Part shown: positions 1-12,802 of the stretch, one piece after another
How positions within the stretch are numbered: position 1 is the first letter of the stretch
Layout: the number at the start of each line of letters is the position of its first letter
NCBI GenBank assembly: GCA_037178855.1
Contig: JASJZC010000006.1
Span: forward strand, 310,001 to 374,000
DNA: 64,000 nt
Source: Oscheius sp. JU75
Lineage: Eukaryota > Nematoda > Chromadorea > Rhabditida > Rhabditidae
Direction: 5' to 3'
Position numbers and translations under genes: made by a program
The notes under the pieces: generated by a model
The model's input: only the letters and a program-made list of their open reading frames with translations
Told to the model about the DNA's origin: nothing
Database searches by the model: none

Positions 1-8
1 TAAAACAA

Positions 9-98
9 GAAGAAAGTGGTCTAGGGAAAAATGGCTTTATGTCAGGCTAGGGCCCTTCTATCTGCCAGTTTTTTGAAACATTATAATACAAGAATGTC
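9..98 (+). repeat. R1 dispersed element, 3' part
   Basis: This is the tail of an interspersed element (R1) that recurs near 7.1, 28.4, 41.4 and 50.6 kb. Shared words are 'gtctaggga', 'tttatgtcaggctaggg', 'ctgccagt' and 'ttttgaaacattataa'. The first part would lie outside the window. I see no open reading frame of its own. The class is unknown. Confidence 0.7.
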
Positions 99-3000
99 AC
101 TCTTCGGATACCTACTATGACAAGTCGGGTCTACGCCTCGAAAGATATCTTGTCTGGTTCCCTTTGATGATTAGTCTCTCCACTCATACTCTTTTCCAGA
201 TGATGCAGAGGCTCTGCCCGACTCTTATACTTTTCCCTCTTTGGCTCTGTCTCTTCCTATCCCAACTCTCAGACTTTCCCTTTATGGCCACAAGTACCCA
301 ATTTTGTCTTCCCGTCTCCCGCCTCATCATCCCCTCTCTTAGAGTTTGTGTGCCTCCTCCTTATCACGAACACTTCCGCCCGCGCGAGCCGATGAGTGCA
401 CGAGCGGAACGTGGGGTCCGCCTTCCGGTCAACGCGTGCGCGAGCCACTGATTACCTATCAGCTTGTTTGTGTTTCTGAACTCGGCAAAGAAACAAAACT
501 TTTTTGGTAGCTTTGCTCTGTCTTTCTGTCTTTCTGTCTCTATCTCTCTGACAGATCTATGCTATTCTGAACTGTTTGAACACTACTCTCTGCTGTGGAA
601 CGGATTTTCCGAGGCCACATCCCGGATAAGATGCTCCTCATTTCTCTTTTCTGACTCATATTTTCAAAAAATCACGCGGATCTCAATTTTCCAATCGTAG
701 CTATGGGTGAACACATCAGCGGGGGAAATGAGTCTTTCTCGGATTTTTCTGTCAGAAAAAGAAGCTGTCCATTTGCGTCGCCTAGTGACCAGAGCGCGTC
801 ATCGTGCCCTCTCGGCCGATTTCCCCTCTCACTTTGACCAAAACATGTGCTCCCCTATATACTTTGCCACCCGCTCCGCAGTCCAGATTATAGCTTTGCC
901 AAGAAGGGAGAGATCAAAAGCGACTGTGGGAGACAGGGATACTGTAGCTGTCTCTGCTTCCATTGCTTGACTTTCCTCCCTCACAAATCCTCTTACATAC
1001 TATACTTTCTAGGCAATGTCTGTCTCGGTGGCTCTCTTTCTCTAGATATCTTGTTCATACTATTCTCTTTCAGGTAAAGGTGGTTTGTCCACCTGCAACT
1101 ATGTGCCTCAGGCCATATTTGAGAGACAGAGAGAGAGAAGGTTACTGTCTTTCTAAGGCACTTAGCTAAACTAGTTTTTCTTTCGTACCATACGGAACAC
1201 AACTTCCTCTAGACAGGACGAATATCTAGCGAAGAGAACGTAGATAGTTGAAAAAGTGCGTTGCGTATAGTACAAAAGAACCCATTTCTTGGCCTCGAAC
1301 AGACAACTCTTTCTCTAATCTGTTATGGTACTATCCATTTCCTGACCGAAATCTTCAAAATTGCCCTCGATTTCCTTCACTACTCTTCTGTGACCGGATC
1401 GAAGATGCCCCACGTGGAGGTCCACGTGTGAAATTCACCCCCACTGAGCCGCCCTCATCCAGACGAATTCACTTTTTCATGTTCCGAAGTCCGTCTTTAT
1501 ACTGTTCAGTCTAAAGTTATATTTGACCACCTGTCTCCGACGGCTTTCACCATCCTTTTGACATCATCAGCGGTTGCGCCGCTTAGTAGTAACAAAAAAA
1601 TTCCCAGTGACTTCACTGCGAAAAAAGCGGTTCTAGATTCACAGTTGACTTGTCACTTAATATTGGCAATAACTTTTTCTGAACAATGCCTTCTGGACAA
1701 CATAATACGCTCGCTTTTGTTTCGTGCTCACGGACAGACGGACACCGTTGCGCCTTACAGTAGTAGAGGGAGAGATTACCACTAGTAATTTGCTTATCAC
1801 TTGAACAGAGAACCATTTCGAGGTTCAATTTCTTAGTTTCTATACCCAGATTATGAGTCTTTCTCTCTTACTGAGCCTACTGGACAGTGCCTCATACTCA
1901 GTCGTTTAGAACCCCTTTTGTTTGACAGTCTCTATGAACTATGCTTTGTCTAATTGGTGGTTAAGGTATGGGACCGGGTATTGGGGTCGCCAAACTGTGC
2001 TTGATAGATGAAAAAGAGAAGAACATGGATCTGGAACCATTCTCTATCAAACTTATGGTCATGTTTTTCCTCCCCTCTTCCTCCAGGCTCAAACAGAAGA
2101 AGGCGCATGTTTTGCACCCAGATCAAACAAAACAGGTCCTAGACTCCCTTCCTCTCTCAATTTTTATCTCTTTTCGATACCCGCAACAGAATTTGTCTCC
2201 CAGGGCTGATGGCTCGCCGACGGTCACTTTATGGGTCACATGAGCCGCGGGAAGAGAAGAGACCTTCCCACTTTTCCATTTTCTGAAACACCGCGTTCAT
2301 GATCTCTGTCGCCGATTATCATCACCGTTTTTTGCTTCTTGCCACCTCTTTGAAAATTTTCATTTTCTTAAGAGAAGTTTTCAGAGTCCTGGTGGCATGA
2401 CGCTGTGATCCCTGTACCGAATGATCTCTTATTATCCTCCCTTTTTCCAAGACATAGACAGAGAGACACGGAAACACAGAGACGGAGTGACAGAGAAATA
2501 AAGACTGTGAAACCGGGAGACAGAAGGCTGGAATAAAAACTGTCCGGGAAATGAGTTGCTGGTTGCGCAACCTTTCTTGCGTAGGTTGAAAAAACATGCA
2601 CCTGCCAGTAGAAGTTGAATCATTCGTCAGTTGCCTAGAGATTAGTCTGACCCATGTTGCTAAGGTTTCAGGACCAAATTTCCACATTTGTTTCAACCCG
2701 GTCTTCCTTTTTGGGGATGAACCCGTACCATATTGCACCAGCTGCCTCTGTCTTTCATCCCACTCCTTGGAAATATCGGAAGCGGATTCCCTTGACTTTG
2801 TTTCCAAAACTTTTGGACGGAACAAAGAGAATGGAATTACATGACTGGCGGCTGTTTTGTCCAGCTTACTATAAATTAGGCGGACAGATTACAGGCGATA
2901 AAAGATGGCTCGGTCAACAGTTCGGGCAGGGAGGACTCCCCCTACCCTTCCGCACTGTATTTACTCTCAGTTTCCGAGTTGTGCTATCTGGTTGTTATTC

Positions 3001-3296
3001 TGTTCCGTGCGGATAATCATCCGTCCACCCTGTGCTCTTGACCCACTCCGATTTAATCCCTCCGAGCTAATCAGACGCTTTGACACAGTATAGTTCAGTA
3101 CTCTGTCAACTGTTTCTATCTCTCTGTCTTTCTATCTCACTCTCTCTCTCTTTCTCTGTCTCCTTTCTTCCAATGGAACCAACCGCCTCTTCACTCTGTT
3201 CTTGTCCCTTGCGTGTTCTCTCTTTCCCCCAGCAGTAAAAGAGGCGGATCACTGTTCGGAGCGGATGACCAACTCTGGGAATCCTTCTGTCTCTCG

Positions 3297-3330
3297 CTTT
3301 CTCACAGAACTGTCCGGTTCTGTGAGAAAG
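3297..3330. repeat. Perfect inverted repeat, 14-bp stem
   Basis: The arms 3297-3310 and 3317-3330 are exact reverse complements (ctttctcacagaac and gttctgtgagaaag) around a 6-nt loop. There is no gene beside it. It could be a decayed transposon end or a structured RNA. Its function is unknown. Confidence 0.75.
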
Positions 3331-4025
3331 TTCATGAGGTAACTCCATTGGTTCCGTCCAGAAACAGTCGCTCGTATTTATCGATGTGACTCACTTATTA
3401 TATCTTGTCTCCCTTTTCTCATATTCTCTTTACTCCAGACAATTGCGGTTACCAGACCCCTGCTTCTTCAGTTCCTGTCTCTCAGTCTCTCTGTCTCGCT
3501 TTCTCTGTTCTAAGTACAGTACCTTTTGGGTCAGTTACTGTCTCTCACTCGCACCAGCACTCTTCTTCTCTTTGTTACCTAACTCTGAATCAGTTTCTCT
3601 GACTCTGCACTCGAATCAAAAGTCGGCGCGCGACCCTCTCGTGCCTTACCTACTACGGAACGCGCGCATATACGGGACTCGTCCCTCTGTTTCAGACTGC
3701 GCAAACAAGCTGTATCGGGCTGTGGCAGCCACCTATGCAAAACACTTCTGATGAGGCGCCGTTCGTCAAATACAAATTAGCTGTGGGAAAGAGAGTCCTA
3801 GAATTTGGGAAGCGCCCGCTTTCCATTGTTTCGGGTACATGACAGCATCTTTGCGGTGCGTAGTGTTCTACAAAGCTGTAGCTCAGAAGCTTTGCTACAA
3901 CTCTGTAGAGCACACATGGTTAATAATAAGACTTTTAGTTTGGAAAATACGCACGAAACTTTGGCTCTTTGCCTCAGAGAAGTGAACCTGCCATTTCAGT
4001 CCTATCTCACTGCTCCTAAGCTTTT

Positions 4026-4097
4026 GCCTGCGTAGCCTAGTGGTTAAGTCGCTTGCCTAGAATTCGGAAGCTTACAACTTTGAGTCCTTCTGATAGG
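4026..4097 (+). pseudogene. Degenerate tRNA-like sequence
   Basis: A box A-like stretch (tagcctagtggttaag) resembles a tRNA D arm and is followed by an anticodon-arm-like segment. The T arm and acceptor stem do not pair properly. I read it as a tRNA-derived fragment rather than a working tRNA. Similar fragments occur at 33.1, 35.9, 58.9, 60.7 and 60.9 kb. Confidence 0.35.
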
Positions 4098-4862
4098 GTT
4101 TGGCCAACCACGATTTTATAGACCCCTCAAGTCTTTCAAGTTGGTTTTCTTGAAGACTTGTGACCATTCTGAGTACGGGAGTGTGTCTAATGACTCATCC
4201 AGAATCGTAATGCAGCCAAAGTCAAGGGTATTAGAAAAACAGTATCGGTTGTGGCATCATCACAATCACAATGGAGCAGCAGGTGTCTCCACACAAATAC
4301 GGGGGTGATAGCTCTCTCTCTCTGTCTCTCTCTGTGACGGTCATCCAAAGCCAGCCGGCTTTGGATACCCGCCAAAACAGCCGGTGGGCTTATTGTTATT
4401 GTTTTATCCGCACCCATACGAGCTCGGAGCCACTCTTTTTCTTCCTTCCTCCCTGTGGCTTCCCGAGCGGTCACTGCAGTTCCCGCACTGGGCATTGTGT
4501 AATGGAAGCCCAGCCAATTTCCCATGGTGTCACATTTCTTGGCTCTCTATTTTGCTTTGGAAGGGAGTGACCATTCCGAAAGGGGAAACTTTATGATTCT
4601 GTCCTTTGAATCCTTTGGTTTCTTGACTCGTCGAATCACTGTCTCTCTGTCTCAAACCAGATCCGGACCCTGTTCTCACCCTGTCACGCAATCCCCCCTA
4701 ACAAGCCGGACGTGTGCCTTCAGGTGGTCGGATGAGTCAAGAGCGTTCAGGCGCTGTCCGAGTAAGCGATATGCAAATATTTGACAGTCTCCGTACAAGG
4801 AAGCGAAGAGCACAATAATAAGCCGACTGGAGGAAGAGTTAGAGCTTGAGATGGGTGCGAGG

Positions 4863-5455
4863 GAGACAGAGACAGAGACAGAGACAGAGACAGAGACAGA
4901 GACAGAGACAGAGACAGAGACAGAGACAGAGACAGAGACAGAGACAGAGACAGAGACAGAGACAGAGACAGAGACAGAGACAGAGACAGAGACAGAGACA
5001 GAGACAGAGACAGAGACAGAGACAGAGACAGAGACAGAGACAGAGACAGAGACAGAGACAGAGACAGAGACAGAGACAGAGACAGAGACAGAGACAGAGA
5101 CAGAGACAGAGACAGAGACAGAGACAGAGACAGAGACAGAGACAGAGACAGAGACAGAGACAGAGACAGAGACAGAGACAGAGACAGAGACAGAGACAGA
5201 GACAGAGACAGAGACAGAGACAGAGACAGAGACAGAGACAGAGACAGAGACAGAGACAGAGACAGAGACAGAGACAGAGACAGAGACAGAGACAGAGACA
5301 GAGACAGAGACAGAGACAGAGACAGAGACAGAGACAGAGACAGAGACAGAGACAGAGACAGAGACAGAGACAGAGACAGAGACAGAGACAGAGACAGAGA
5401 CAGAGACAGAGACAGAGACAGAGACAGAGACAGAGACAGAGACAGAGACAGAGAT
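4863..5455. repeat. (GAGACA)n microsatellite, about 99 copies
   Basis: This is an essentially perfect hexanucleotide array of about 593 bp. Reading frames through it are open (ET, QR and DR repeats on +, SL, CL and SV repeats on -), but these are artefacts of the repeat. The flanks are unique. The same hexamer, in the opposite orientation, forms the array at 12.31 kb. Decayed versions are scattered through introns and intergenic DNA across the window. Confidence 0.97.
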
Positions 5456-7112
5456 TCACTCCTTCTCACGGCCCCCATACCAGACATTTGACGCCTTCCC
5501 ATCCCCTACGGGGCTACGTCTCTCCGTATTTGAACTGTGCCGCCCTGTTTCCCTCGCCATACAGGCCAGCCGGACCCAGTGTCCCTGTTACCCAATCCTG
5601 AAGGATCCTCCCACTTGTTTATTTGTTTTATTACTCTTCCTCCAGCTCCAAAGAAGACCTGTGTAAATATAGCTTTCCTGCTATAATGACCACTAACGAC
5701 GTCACCTGTTATGCAATTCTCCCTCTCTCTCTCTTTTCCAACTTGGTCTCTCAGTTTGTTTTCCTCCTTTTGCTATATTAGATAGCCTTTTATTTAGAAT
5801 GGCTTACTATATAGTTCCGTGTCGAGTAGGTGAACATAAGATCAGTCACTGTCTCCCTCTCTCCCTGTCTCTCTGTCACTCTCTCTGGAGAGAGAGAGAC
5901 GAAGAACCTTGCAATCTTTACATACCTCTCGACTGTCTTTCTGTCCCTATGTTCCTAAAATTTATAATCATAACCTATGACTCAAGACTCACCAACCAAT
6001 TGAATCTTGTAGCCTTCCGTTCAAACTGCAATTAATGTGGGAATCCTAGAGTTTTTGGGTTATTTTCTACGGTAACTCGTGACCCACACCATCTAGTCGT
6101 ACTTCGTAATCAGAAGTAAAACGAGGGTCTAAACCACCCTTTGAAGGCTAATAGCCTTTGCTTAGATCCTGTAGCGCTATGTGTCTCTCAGTCTCTGTCT
6201 CTCTAATTTTGTGTTTCTTCGTCCATCTGTCTCCCTGTCTCTCTTCTTGCCGTCGCTTGGAAGGAGACGTTCCCCTCTTCCGTTCACCGTAGTCAAAACA
6301 CCAAGGTGATGAGTAAGAACGTGTTTTCTCGGAGAGCGCTCGTTGCTTTGTCACCACCCTCGCTTTTACGGAAAGTCATTGTGGTCCCGTAGCACGTGAT
6401 TGTGAATTTTCGCTGGAAGACGGCCAGCCACCCCAGAATAGAGGCACCAGGGTTTTCCAGGGCAACAGTGGTTCAAGAAACGCGTCAACAGAAGCCGGCC
6501 TTATTTTGACTAGACCCCCGTGTGTGTTTATGTCCACTCGGTTTGTCAACAGACGCTCATGATTAGGTTTTGATTGAGGTCCGGAGGTATGACTTCTATT
6601 TGAAGAGCGACCTTCGAACAACCTCTGTCTCTCTCCCCTATCCTTTCTGAGCTAATCACAATATAAGCACACAAAAAAGTTCCTGTCGAGCCTTTTTTTG
6701 TGAAACCCTCTCCTGATCCGGTCTCTCCCGGCCCGAGGTCGTATCGTAACCAGTTGTATCCTCCCGTAACTTTTGCCCGGCCACCGGAGCCGTCTCTATT
6801 TGCTTTTCAGACGTCGGTCATCCCTGGGGCCATTTGAGGGCATTCAGCTTTTCCCCACCCTGTTTAATCAAATGTGTTTGAACTGCTGCAAGGATGTTAG
6901 GAAATGGTCACTGCTAGCCCTAGCCTTGCACTTTCACCCCAGCTTCTTTCGCACACGTCACAGCTCATTCTGAATGCCTCATGCAAACTCTAAACTACCA
7001 CGTAGGATTACCTAATAAGCTGGTCAGTCGCTTGACTACCGTTCTTGGTTAGAGAGAGACAAAGAAACAGAGAGATAGAGAGACATAGAGACGATCCAGT
7101 TTAACAGCCAAA

Positions 7113-7485
7113 GCATTATATTTCGGCCCAACCATGTTCTGCAAAGTTGTAGCTCATGCAAACATTTACAACTTTGCAGAGCATTACTTTGCTCTAAAGT
7201 TATTTCCTGGTCCTGTGTAGAGCAAATGTTTTTATCTGCCGAGTCGCACCCGTACCCTCTCGCTCCGGCCAATCCCCATATATACTGGGCGCCGCGCCTC
7301 CAAGTGATCGTACCCTCAGAGCATGATTGTTGTAGAACGAGTTTACCGAAGTAGTCTCCGAGAGTGGTCTTGGGACAAATACTGCTTTTTGCAAGGGAAT
7401 AGGGCTCTGGCCTGTCTTTATGTCAGGCTAGGGCTCCTTTTTTCTGCTAGTGTTTTGAAACATTATAAAACAAGAACATCCCCCA
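7113..7485 (+). repeat. R1 dispersed element, near full length
   Basis: This copy shows the whole R1 layout. It starts with 'tttcggccca' and two copies of an 'acaaagttgtagc'/'tacaactttgcagagca' inverted motif. Then come 'gcacccgtaccctctcg', 'ccccatatatac', 'gattgttgtagaacgag' and 'tttaccgaagtag', and it ends with 'tttatgtcaggctaggg' and 'ttttgaaacattataa'. The copies at 41415-41733 (full length) and 28385-28582 (second half) are clearly homologous. There is no coding potential. Confidence 0.8.
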
Positions 7486-8798
7486 TTGGATTTGTTACAG
7501 TATGAACTACATGCTCAGTTCAAAAGTACAGTCACCGTCTCCTACCTGGCTACTTTTTTTTATGACAGCAGTTAAAGCTATTCATAGAATTTGGACCGTG
7601 AATAGCCATATTTCACAGCCCCCATTTCGTCTCTAAAATGTGTATAAGCGGCGTTCCTCCTGTCTAATCATCGTTGTCGTTTCTCTCGTCGGCGCCGTCC
7701 ATGGTAGTGCCTGGAGCCTTGTACGGCACCGACTGTACGGCAGTCCCAATGGCTCATAGGCGTCGCCGCACGAGAGCGAGAGAGAGACAGGGCTTTTCAC
7801 TACAGGGAACGCCTTGGGGGTTCCCGAATGGATTGACTCTTGAAATTCGACTTACTCTCAGTCTATGCTCCCTGTCTCTCTGTCTTGATTCTCAAGCAGT
7901 TATACTTCCTGCGGTCACAGCTGTAACATTACCCCCCTCTTTTGCCAAACGTCTCAATGCCTCTCTCATGTTTTTTTGCTCCCGGCGGCGTCCACCTATG
8001 AAGCGTGAAATGGTCATCGTCGAGAGCCTCTCCCCTTTGCGCCCGACCGCCTGGCAGAAAGAGGAAGATTGACCAGGGGTTTTGGGTCCGGATATGAATT
8101 CATATCTGTCTCTCTGTCTCTCAATTTACCTCTCTGTCTTCTATGGACATCCTCCTTGTCCACAAGTTCAACCTTGACTCATAATCCTGACTCACTCTCT
8201 CGAACTCTGGATCTTGACTCTTCTCTTTGTCTTTCTACAAAATCTCTCCGTTTCAGGTTCTCCAGCATCTCCCCGTTCCGAGCTGTAAGTTCTGATCGTT
8301 GGATTACTGTAGCCCCAATCACATTTGCACTTTTACCAAAACTGACAATAATTTTAGCGGGAATCATTATTACGTAATCAAAGAGCAGTTTAGTAAAGTG
8401 GCCTCGGTGAGGGGCCCCGGGGCACATGGGTCCCCTCTGACGTCAGCGTGGTCAGGTGCGGCAAGGAAAAGGGGGCCCTGAGGTTCGGTTTCACAGAGAG
8501 ACTGAGGGCATCGATTTGAAAATAGCCGCCGGCCACCGGAAACTGCAATAATGCCTCGGTGGGTCCACTCGAGAATGACCAGTTAGTTCCTTTCCCAAAA
8601 CTTTAGTACTGAACCGTATAGGCAAGTCAGGTAGGAAGTAGACAGAGACAGTCACTGACTGTACTCTTCGATAGAAACAGGTACAACACTTCCCAAAGTT
8701 TTGCTTGAAACATACGTTCTGGATTTTCCCCCTGCGATTTCAAGCCCAAATACCAATGTAACCGCCTTTTTCAGGCCCAAAACTCACTTTTGTTTCTT

Positions 8799-8910
8799 AC
8801 CATGCTCTACAAAGTTGTAGCCCATGACAGCATCAACTTTGCAGATCAGCATTTTACCTGAAAGTCATGCGGCGACCGCTTCGCACCCGTACCATCTCGC
8901 ATCGGTTGTG
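8799..8910 (+). repeat. R1 dispersed element, 5' part only
   Basis: It shares the tacaaagttgtag / caactttgcag inverted motif and the 'cgcacccgtaccatctcgc' word with the full copies at 7.1 and 41.4 kb, then stops before the 'ccccatatata' segment. Confidence 0.65.
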
Positions 8911-11900
8911 TACTGAACATAGAGCCTGGTCAAGAGAGTGAGAGAGAGAGAGAGGACATGCACCTTGACCACCTGGTCCCCTTTCGAAAACCAAACAAAC
9001 TTTCTCTTTCTCTCTCTCCTCCCTGCTGACCTCCTATCACCCCGGTCACCGGCTGTTTTCAGCGAGGTGCCCTTTTGATAACAGGAAGATAGGAGGCTTT
9101 CAAAAAAGGACACAAACTTGTTTGCTTTTGACCCCTTACGACGTCAGGACACTTTCATGCTCAGGGCTGAGGGCCATTTTCGAAACTTTGTCTGGTACTT
9201 TGATGCAATTTCCCAGTGTTTTTACTTGTTCTAGCAGAAACGCATTTGACGAAGCAACTTTGAAACATTGCTGAAGTGTTGGAGCTTTCAGAATAGTTTA
9301 AATTGCAATTAAGAAGTTGTAATTATTGCAATTGAACACCCATGGGAATAGCGTCCGTGTATCATCAAAGTACCTTTTGCATAACCGGGAAAAGCTGTCG
9401 ACCCTTTGGTCTCTGTCTGGTCAAGAAAATTTTGGTGGGACTTATCTAGTCCTGATCCACATCCAGTATTGGGTCTTGTTTGTCTGGTCGCTTTTCTAAA
9501 GCTGTAATAGTAATGGGGATAGGAAGAACAGAGACATAACAACTCTCACGATATCCCCTATTTTTTCTTTTGACTAGAATAACTAATTCCAGCCTGTCTC
9601 TCTAACACTATCTCTCTCTAGCCAAAATCAGTAGCCCCATTCCGGGGAGTCTCTGTCCTTTGCCATTTACTTCTCCTGTCCCTCTATGTCTCTGTCTCTC
9701 TATATTCCAAATACTCCTTCTACAGTACCTTTTGAACCTGATTTTCTTTCTCCTACCTTTCCCGGACGTGAAGCTTGACTCATACTCTCGTACACACTGT
9801 CTATGTTGCCTCCAGGTTCTTTGTGTCGTCACCAGCTGCCGACGGCAGCTTTGCAGCCAGTTTAATCTTGGTTTAGAATTGAAAACAGGCGTCTTCGCCG
9901 CTTCCATAGTAAAAAAATTGCTCCCACAGTTGACTCTTTACCTTGTTGCTTGACATGAAATGGCTTGTCAGAGTTTTTGGGTATTAGTGTTGACATGCAA
10001 TTGTGCGGACACCATGACAGACAGACGGATGGACGGACATCACTGCGCTTTAGTAAAGAAAGATAGTAAAGAAAGATGAACAAAGTCAAACTGAGTCTAC
10101 CTCCCTAAACACTTTGCTTACCGACACCATGTACTCTACTTGACTGTCTGTTCTCAGTGTTTCTCTGTCTCTTTGTCTCCTTACTTCTCTGTCTCTCTGT
10201 GACACTGTCGGCTATCCTGTGTCTTAGGACCCTTGGCAATCTGACTAATGATCTGACTCTAGCTCATGCAATACTAGAACTTTGATCTTGTCACCTTGTT
10301 GTTCCTCTCTCTCTCTTGCTCTCGGACCTCCTGTTACAGCATTTCGGCCAACCAGAGGGTGAGGGGCAACAAAAACAGCTCTAGTGTCCACTATACGATC
10401 AGCTGATAATAGAACTGAGAGAGAGAGACTGACTCTCTTTAGCTGTCCTTTGGCGGCTGGATTAAGATGTCGACCGAGTGATATTACGGTAAGGCGGCTG
10501 CCGCCGCCTTATACAGTAGCAAGACCTCATTCCCGAGGTTGACCTTCACCAGGGCGGGCACAGGTTATCACGGGCAAAAATCTGACCGACTGATTTATAG
10601 GTAGACCTGGGATGGAGTAATCGGAAGGGGGAATTGTACTAGTTATGACAAGAGATTGGGTAATGGATTGGGAGCAAGGACAAGGAGGGACAGAGAGGCA
10701 GAGGGACTCAGAGACAGACAGATAGAGAGACAGAGAGACAATGTCTGACCAGACTAGATTGTCTCTCTTCTGTTATCAGGAAGTTTCTCGCAAAATAAAG
10801 AACATTTGCACTCGAACAATCAAATTTTCGCACCTTATCCAATTCGGTGTGACACTAATTAGCCCCCAGTGACCGGTAATGAACTTGTGCCGAGTCATAA
10901 AGGTCGCTGACATCTCCATCGGTCATCTTGGGTGGCGCTGCCAGACCGCAAAAGATTCTCTGTCCAGATAAACTTGGGCACTCCCAGTCATTTTTCACTG
11001 ATTCCCGGGAGTTTCTGTATCTGTCTCTCTGTTTTTCTATTCCTCTGTCTCTCTGTCTCTCTGTCTCTCTATATCTCTGTCTCTCTGTCTCTCTGTTTCT
11101 CTATTCCACTATCTTTCTATTCTTCTATCTCTCTGTCTGCGTGTCTCACTGTCTCTCTGCCTCCCTGTCTCTCTATTCCTCCATCTCTCTGTCTACGTGT
11201 CTAATTATCTCTCTGTCTCTCTGTTTCTGTCCCTACCTGTCCCAGAAAGTCCTTGGCCGCTCATAAACCCATCAACTTTTCTGTGAGGCGCGCCGCCTGA
11301 TTACAGGGCCGTTGATTAGGACCACCCGTCATTTGGTCAAGACGTTGAAACACTAGCTGACCGTTTCTTTGCAATCTTTTGTTAGGGTAGAGAGGGCATG
11401 TTCCGGTGCGGTTTCGCCCCATCTCTTTCTGATACTTGTTTTCTTATGACCACCAGGAGAAATTGGCATGACCGCATATGTGGACTTTCGCTTTATTGAG
11501 AACGGACAAGTGTTTTCCTTTTCGTTGCGGTCTCTCTGTCCCTTTGTCCCAGCTCAAGCTCATTCTGTCACCCTGTCTCTCTGACTCTGTCTATATCTCT
11601 CGGTTCCGTGTCTCTAATTTGGGTTTGCCCCTAGACTAGTGACTATAGTTGTCCATTTACCAGCTGCGATACCCTATCACCTGTTCAAACCTGAAACCGA
11701 ACCCTTCCTTCAAGTTTTGATAAGACGTGGAGTAACATCAGCCCCATCCAGTCATTCATTACTGTATGTAGATTGTAGTTCACTAGTCTCTCTCTCTCTC
11801 TCTGTCTTTTTTTCTATATCTCCCTAGTTTCCTGTCTCTCTGTCTCTATGCCTCTCTCTATCCCAATCTTCCAATCCCTCTTGGCCAACTAGTTATACTA

Positions 11901-12308
11901 GTATCGCCCTCTCTCCGTTTTTCTTCCGATCCGGTCCGGGTCCAGCTCATCATTTAGCCCGTTCGCTTATAGTCTGAGAGGTGGTCGTCGCGTCAAGAAG
12001 AAAAACCTACAGAGACCGGTAGAACCCGGTCTGCAACGGACACTTTACGCCCAATTTACCTCAATATACTCTTTACCTCCTGTCTTATCTTTCAGGCATG
12101 TCGCAACCAGAACTGTTTACTTTTCACCCCTGGTCATCTACACTGGATTCTGCGTCTCTCTGAGGCTCTCTTATCAGACTTTGGAATGACCACAGGCTCT
12201 CCAGAGGGGTCCTCAGAGCCACGTAGCTGGAGAGAGACAGGGTGACAGGTTTATGGGAAGAGTACATTGGAACGGGAAGAGTACAATCACGAATTCTTGG
12301 AGGATGTC

Positions 12309-12523
12309 TCTCTGTCTCTGTCTCTGTCTCTGTCTCTGTCTCTGTCTCTGTCTCTGTCTCTGTCTCTGTCTCTGTCTCTGTCTCTGTCTCTGTCTCTGTC
12401 TCTGTCTCTGTCTCTGTCTCTGTCTCTGTCTCTGTCTCTGTCTCTGTCTCTGTCTCTGTCTCTGTCTCTGTCTCTGTCTCTGTCTCTGTCTCTGTCTCTG
12501 TCTCTGTCTCTGTCTCTGTCTCT
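12309..12523. repeat. (TCTCTG)n microsatellite, about 35 copies
   Basis: This is a perfect TCTCTG array. It is the reverse complement of the GAGACA unit at 4.86 kb and ends in less regular TCTCTGTC sequence. Frames through it are open because the unit contains no stop codon in any frame. I do not regard it as coding. Confidence 0.97.
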
Positions 12524-12802
12524 CTGTCTCTTTATCACTTTGTCTCTCCTTGACCACTTCTTGTCCCCACTTTTTTGTGTTGATGTTTTCAAACTGACCT
12601 ATATTGATAAGAAGCTTTTCCGCTTCTCTTCACCCTGGCTACTCTTATCTTTTAAACTATCCCTGGAGCACTTGGAGAGCCCTAGCTGATTACGCAACTA
12701 ATGTCCAGTTCCTATCTTTTCACTCTTCTCCCTTCTCTCTCAGAAACTGACCACTCGATTTCAGAACATTGACCGCCTCCTCGTGAATCCTCCGTTCCCC
12801 AG

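Larger units (their letters stand above)
99..4862. other. Gene-poor intergenic DNA
   Basis: I see no supportable gene on either strand. The stretch holds pyrimidine-rich low-complexity patches made of TCTCTGTC-like words, for example 3110-3170 and 3470-3610. It also holds a 14-bp-stem hairpin at 3297-3330 and a weak tRNA-like fragment near 4.03 kb. Around 3.84-3.92 kb the sequence resembles the first part of R1. Open frames up to 167 codons here run through the low-complexity tracts and show no domains or splice-compatible partners. Confidence 0.6.
5456..12308. other. Gene-poor intergenic DNA
   Basis: I find no gene that can be supported by domains, splice pattern or codon usage. The content is pyrimidine-rich low-complexity patches (for example 11020-11245, 5710-5890 and 8100-8250), one full-length and one partial copy of R1, and a GC-rich 8-bp-stem hairpin at 10491-10510. 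One copy of the word TTGACTCATACTC lies at 9775-9787. Frames of 100-130 codons here are translations of TCTCTGTC-type sequence. Confidence 0.6.

Noticed and set aside
2322-2825. Minus-strand 167-codon frame
   Set aside because: It runs through TCTCTGTC-type sequence, has no recognisable domain and no supporting splice sites.
4747-5666. Long open frames (206-271 codons) on both strands through the GAGACA array
   Set aside because: They are translations of a perfect hexanucleotide repeat with no stop in any frame; the flanks carry no domain or splice context.
12213-12689. Open frames of 101-140 codons through the TCTCTG array
   Set aside because: Same artefact of a stop-free hexamer repeat.
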